Origin: Fibrobacterota bacterium
GTDB taxonomy: Bacteria > Fibrobacterota > Chitinivibrionia > Chitinivibrionales > Chitinispirillaceae
Assembly: GCA_003164335.1 (NCBI GenBank)
Contig: PLTF01000072.1
Coordinates: forward strand, 78,464-113,013
DNA: 34,550 nt
Direction of reading: 5' to 3'
The position numbers and the translations under genes were made by a program. The notes under the pieces are model-generated. The model was given only the letters and a program-made list of their open reading frames with translations, was not told where the DNA came from and made no database searches. Numbering within the stretch: position 1 is the stretch's first letter; every line of letters begins with the position of its first letter. Positions 31,832-34,550 of this stretch are shown here, piece after piece.

Positions 31832-32659
31832 ATGAGCACCGAAACGTTTATTCCGGGAGGACCCGAAACACTCGCTGCAGCGACAAACCCCTCCGGCAGG
31901 GATCCTGCCGCGGTGGGGTTGCGCCGTATTCTCAGCCGCAGGGCTGCAGAATCGATCGGTGCTACCCTGCATCCACATGATCTGGAACAATTACTAGGTA
32001 ATAATAAGACCACGGCGGCGGCAGCATGCAATGAGCTTCAGCTGGTGAAACTTGAGCGGATCGTTGAAGAAATCCGGGAAGATGCAGCCGGAAAACAGGG
32101 ACTTGCCCGACAAGCAGTGGCGCGGGCCTATGAGGGGGGATACCAGGCTGGGTGCGCGAAAGGTGCCGCGGAGGCGCGTGCCGAGGAAGAAAAGGAATGC
32201 GCGAAAAAAATCGACAGTTTGCAGGAACAGCTTAATTCCTTTTTAATGGCACTTGAACGGGAGAAACGGGCTTTCTTCTCCTCGGCTGAAAACCTGCTCC
32301 TTGCATTGAGTTTCCGGATGGCAAAAAAAATACTGGATGCGGAACCGACCCTGAACGATGGAGCGGTCCTGCCGGTATTGAAGAAAGCGCTGGCGACCGT
32401 TGCCGATAGGGAAACCCTCATTGTGCGGGTTTCACCCGAAGATCATACCATGGTTACCGGATGCCTTGATTTCCGGGCAACGCCCGGCCAACGGCAGGCG
32501 GGTATTACCGTCGAGCCGGACGATCGCATCAAAAAGGGCGGCTGCATCATCGAATCGACCGGAGGCATCATCGATGCCACGCCCGGGGTACAGATGAGTG
32601 AACTTGAGGCAATCGTGCAACAGGCCTGGGATGCCTCGATACGGGAAGTGACAAAGTGA
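31832..32659 (+). CDS. fliH: flagellar assembly protein FliH
   Basis: FliH binds and regulates the export ATPase FliI and docks it to the C ring. The 275-residue protein starts at ATG 31832 with GGGGAGAGG upstream. A variable N terminus is followed by a long helix (about 65-150) with the glycine-rich YEGGYQAGCAKGAAEARAEEE segment, the GxxxG-type signature of FliH. A C-terminal globular part (about 170-270) reads SFRMAKKILDAEPTLN and DRIKKGGCIIESTGGIIDAT. It lies 13 bases after fliG and 5 bases before fliI. Confidence 0.9.
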   Translation: MSTETFIPGGPETLAAATNPSGRDPAAVGLRRILSRRAAESIGATLHPHDLEQLLGNNKTTAAAACNELQLVKLERIVEEIREDAAGKQGLARQAVARAYEGGYQAGCAKGAAEARAEEEKECAKKIDSLQEQLNSFLMALEREKRAFFSSAENLLLALSFRMAKKILDAEPTLNDGAVLPVLKKALATVADRETLIVRVSPEDHTMVTGCLDFRATPGQRQAGITVEPDDRIKKGGCIIESTGGIIDATPGVQMSELEAIVQQAWDASIREVTK

Positions 32660-32664
32660 AATAA

Positions 32665-34011
32665 ATGACAACCCCGGATACTGCCACTTTGCAGGAGCGA
32701 TTTCGTTCGATTATGGCAACGGTGGACGAAGCCGACCCGGTCCGGGTCTACGGCAGAGTCATCGAAGTGATCGGTCTCCTGATCGAATCGACCGGTCCCG
32801 CCGCATCGATCGGCGATGTGTGCAGGATGGAATTTGACAATAAGTTAATCGGCCTGGCGGAGGTCGTGGGATTCCGCCATAAGCGCACCTTGCTCATGCC
32901 CCTCGGGACCATTGAGGGAATTCATCCGGGAATGCTGGTGGTCGGCACCAAGCGGCCGCTCATGGTCGGTGTCGGGAGCGGACTTCTCGGCAGGGTTCTC
33001 GACGGGCTCGGGGAACCTCTCGATGGCAAGAGAGCGCCCTGCGCGGAAAAATTCCGGCCCGTGTTTTCATCCATTCCCAATCCACTCACCCGCAGGCGTA
33101 TCGGTGAAGTATTCCAGACCGGCGTCCGGTCGATCGATGCCCTGATGACGGTCGGCAAAGGCCAGCGCATGGGCATTTTTGCGGGCAGCGGGGTGGGGAA
33201 GAGCGTTCTCATGGGAATGATGGCGCGAAACTGCAATGCCGATGTCAATGTCATTGCGCTTATCGGCGAACGGGGGCGTGAAGTCCGGGAGTTTATTGAA
33301 CGCGATCTTGGCGAAGAGGGTCTTAAAAAATCGGTCGTCGTTGTTGCAACCTCAGACCAGCCAGCGCTTATTCGGCTCAAGGGAGCTATGGTCGCGGCAT
33401 CGATCGCCGAGCATTTCCGCGACGCGGGGCTGGACGTCTTTTTTCTTGCCGATTCGGTGACCCGTCTTGCTTCAGCTCAGCGTGAGGTCGGACTTGCCAT
33501 CGGCGAACCACCGGCTACAAAGGGATATACGCCGTCGGTTTTTGCCATGCTTCCGAAATTTCTCGAACGGGCCGGGACCTCGGAGCATGGATCGATTACC
33601 GGGATGTTCACGGTTCTTGTCGACGGCGATGACATGGATGAACCGGTCGCCGATGCCGTGCGAAGCATCCTCGACGGTCATGTTGTCCTGTCACGGCGTC
33701 TTGCCGGCAGGAATCATTACCCGGCCATTGACGTGCTCCAAAGCATTTCCCGGTGCATGGGCGATGTCGCCGGGAGCGGGCACCTCGCGACCGCCGGGGT
33801 CGTGAAGGACCTTGCCGCAGCCTATAGGGAAAACGAGGACCTCATTCAAATCGGCGCCTATGTTGCCGGTTCAAACGACCGGGTCGACCGCGCTATCAGG
33901 ATCAATGATTCCCTGACAACCTTTTTACGGCAGGATCGCACCGAAACCAGTGCGTTCGAGACAACCGTTACGCGCCTTGCCGGACTTGCCAAAGGAATAA
34001 AAACTCCGTGA
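32665..34011 (+). CDS. fliI: flagellum-specific export ATPase FliI
   Basis: FliI is the hexameric ATPase that energises unfolding and entry of flagellar type III export substrates. The 448-residue product has the N-terminal beta-barrel (about 25-95), Walker A AGSGVGKS (173-180), the VIALIGERGREVREFIE block, Walker B in FFLADSVTRLASAQREVGLAIGEPP, and the DGDDMDEPVADAVRSILDGHVVLSR segment. All catalytic motifs are intact and the length is normal. It is five bases from fliH and overlaps the start of fliJ by four bases, so translation is coupled. Confidence 0.97.
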   Translation: MTTPDTATLQERFRSIMATVDEADPVRVYGRVIEVIGLLIESTGPAASIGDVCRMEFDNKLIGLAEVVGFRHKRTLLMPLGTIEGIHPGMLVVGTKRPLMVGVGSGLLGRVLDGLGEPLDGKRAPCAEKFRPVFSSIPNPLTRRRIGEVFQTGVRSIDALMTVGKGQRMGIFAGSGVGKSVLMGMMARNCNADVNVIALIGERGREVREFIERDLGEEGLKKSVVVVATSDQPALIRLKGAMVAASIAEHFRDAGLDVFFLADSVTRLASAQREVGLAIGEPPATKGYTPSVFAMLPKFLERAGTSEHGSITGMFTVLVDGDDMDEPVADAVRSILDGHVVLSRRLAGRNHYPAIDVLQSISRCMGDVAGSGHLATAGVVKDLAAAYRENEDLIQIGAYVAGSNDRVDRAIRINDSLTTFLRQDRTETSAFETTVTRLAGLAKGIKTP

Positions 34012-34472
34012 AGCAGTTTCAGTTCAGGCTCGAATCGCTTCTCAACCTCCGGAAAAGGCGGGAGGAGGAGTGCAAAACGCTTCTCGGCAGGAAGAACGGC
34101 GAGATCCTCGGGGCACGACAGACCCTTGACCGCCTCAGTCGCGCATTAAATGAACTCCAGGCCTCGGAGAAAAGAAAACGCTGTGAGGTGCAGAACGTCA
34201 TTGAATTGCGCTATTCGGTAAGCTACCGGTTCAAGCTCAGGCAGGATATTCTCGGGCAGGGTAAAACCCTCGAAAATCTGAAAGGCCAGGCAGTCGAACT
34301 CCGCAACCGGCTTATCCGTGCAACGCAGCAGCGGCGCGCCATCGAACTGGTCCGCGAACAGCGCCTGGCGCTGTGGAGGATCGAAAGAAACCGCGAGGAG
34401 CAGAAATTTACAGATGATATTGCGCAGGGGAGGAGCGGGAGGGCGGGGGCAATGAGAATGAAAACAGTTTGA
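34008..34472 (+). CDS. fliJ: flagellar export protein FliJ
   Basis: FliJ is the small coiled-coil stalk and chaperone-escort protein of the flagellar export ATPase. The 154-residue product is almost entirely predicted coiled coil, opens FQFRLESLLNLRKRREEECK in the typical FliJ way, and is highly charged. It starts at GTG 34008, overlapping the fliI stop in a GTGA arrangement. Sequence conservation is low in this family, so the call also rests on its position after fliI. It appears to be complete. It is the last gene in the window; the following hairpins may end the operon. Confidence 0.88.
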   Translation: MKQFQFRLESLLNLRKRREEECKTLLGRKNGEILGARQTLDRLSRALNELQASEKRKRCEVQNVIELRYSVSYRFKLRQDILGQGKTLENLKGQAVELRNRLIRATQQRRAIELVREQRLALWRIERNREEQKFTDDIAQGRSGRAGAMRMKTV

Positions 34473-34492
34473 CATAATATAAAGCCTCTGGT

Positions 34493-34550
34493 GGGGGAAC
34501 CGCTTAGGCGGTTCCCCCTGGTCGGAGCCGCGCAAAGCCGCGTCTCCGAC
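34493..34550. repeat. two adjacent hairpins at window end
   Basis: GGGGGAACCGC (34493-34503) and GCGGTTCCCCC (34508-34518) form a perfect 11-base-pair stem with a TTAG loop. A second stem GTCGGAG (34521-34527) / CTCCGAC (34544-34550) contains an inner CGCG/CGCG pairing. No T-run is visible before the window ends, so termination cannot be confirmed. They could mark the end of the flagellar operon or be a dispersed palindrome. Confidence 0.6.

Overview
The window comes from a flagellated, diderm, glycan-degrading bacterium, most probably of the FCB group. A Fibrobacterota relative (a flagellated Chitinivibrionia-type lineage) is my best guess. This rests on secreted proteins with C-terminal domains like the type IX secretion (T9SS) sorting domain, Fn3-plus-FGE-like secreted proteins, secreted glycoside hydrolases paired with outer-membrane-type proteins, and a sigma-54-linked flagellar operon. 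The phylum is an inference; no rRNA or other taxonomic marker is present.

Left part (1-11 kb). A gene-poor leader holds hairpins, a direct repeat and what looks like the 3' end (domains V and VI) of a group II intron. Then come ilvD (dihydroxy-acid dehydratase) and a strong bidirectional terminator. A minus-strand pair follows, a secreted GH116-like glycosidase and a predicted outer-membrane protein, with a stem-loop between them. A divergent regulator carries two GntR-type DNA-binding domains and a LacI-type sensor domain. After it lie a MarC-family membrane protein and folC.

Middle part (11-17 kb). A Yip1-like zinc-ribbon membrane protein (minus strand) is divergent from a plus-strand run: a periplasmic TPR protein, a small helical FlgN-like protein, a FleS/FlrB-like histidine kinase and a FleR/FlrC-like sigma-54 activator.

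Secreted-protein part (17-26 kb). A tiny secreted protein that is little more than a sorting-like domain is followed at 7 bases by a GH3 beta-glucosidase. Next come a second outer-membrane protein that is paralogous to the first, an Fn3/FGE-like protein, and a 16-repeat YVTN beta-propeller protein with a clear T9SS-like sorting domain. Each glycosidase therefore has a paralogous outer-membrane protein immediately downstream, which looks like a repeated two-gene glycan-use module. An orphan PAS-GAF protein lies on the minus strand.

Right part (27-34.5 kb). A canonical early flagellar operon reads flgB-flgC-small ORF-fliE-fliF-fliG-fliH-fliI-fliJ. It is preceded by a well-spaced sigma-54 promoter, which fits control by the kinase/activator pair 11 kb upstream. 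The window ends in two perfect or near-perfect hairpins after fliJ.
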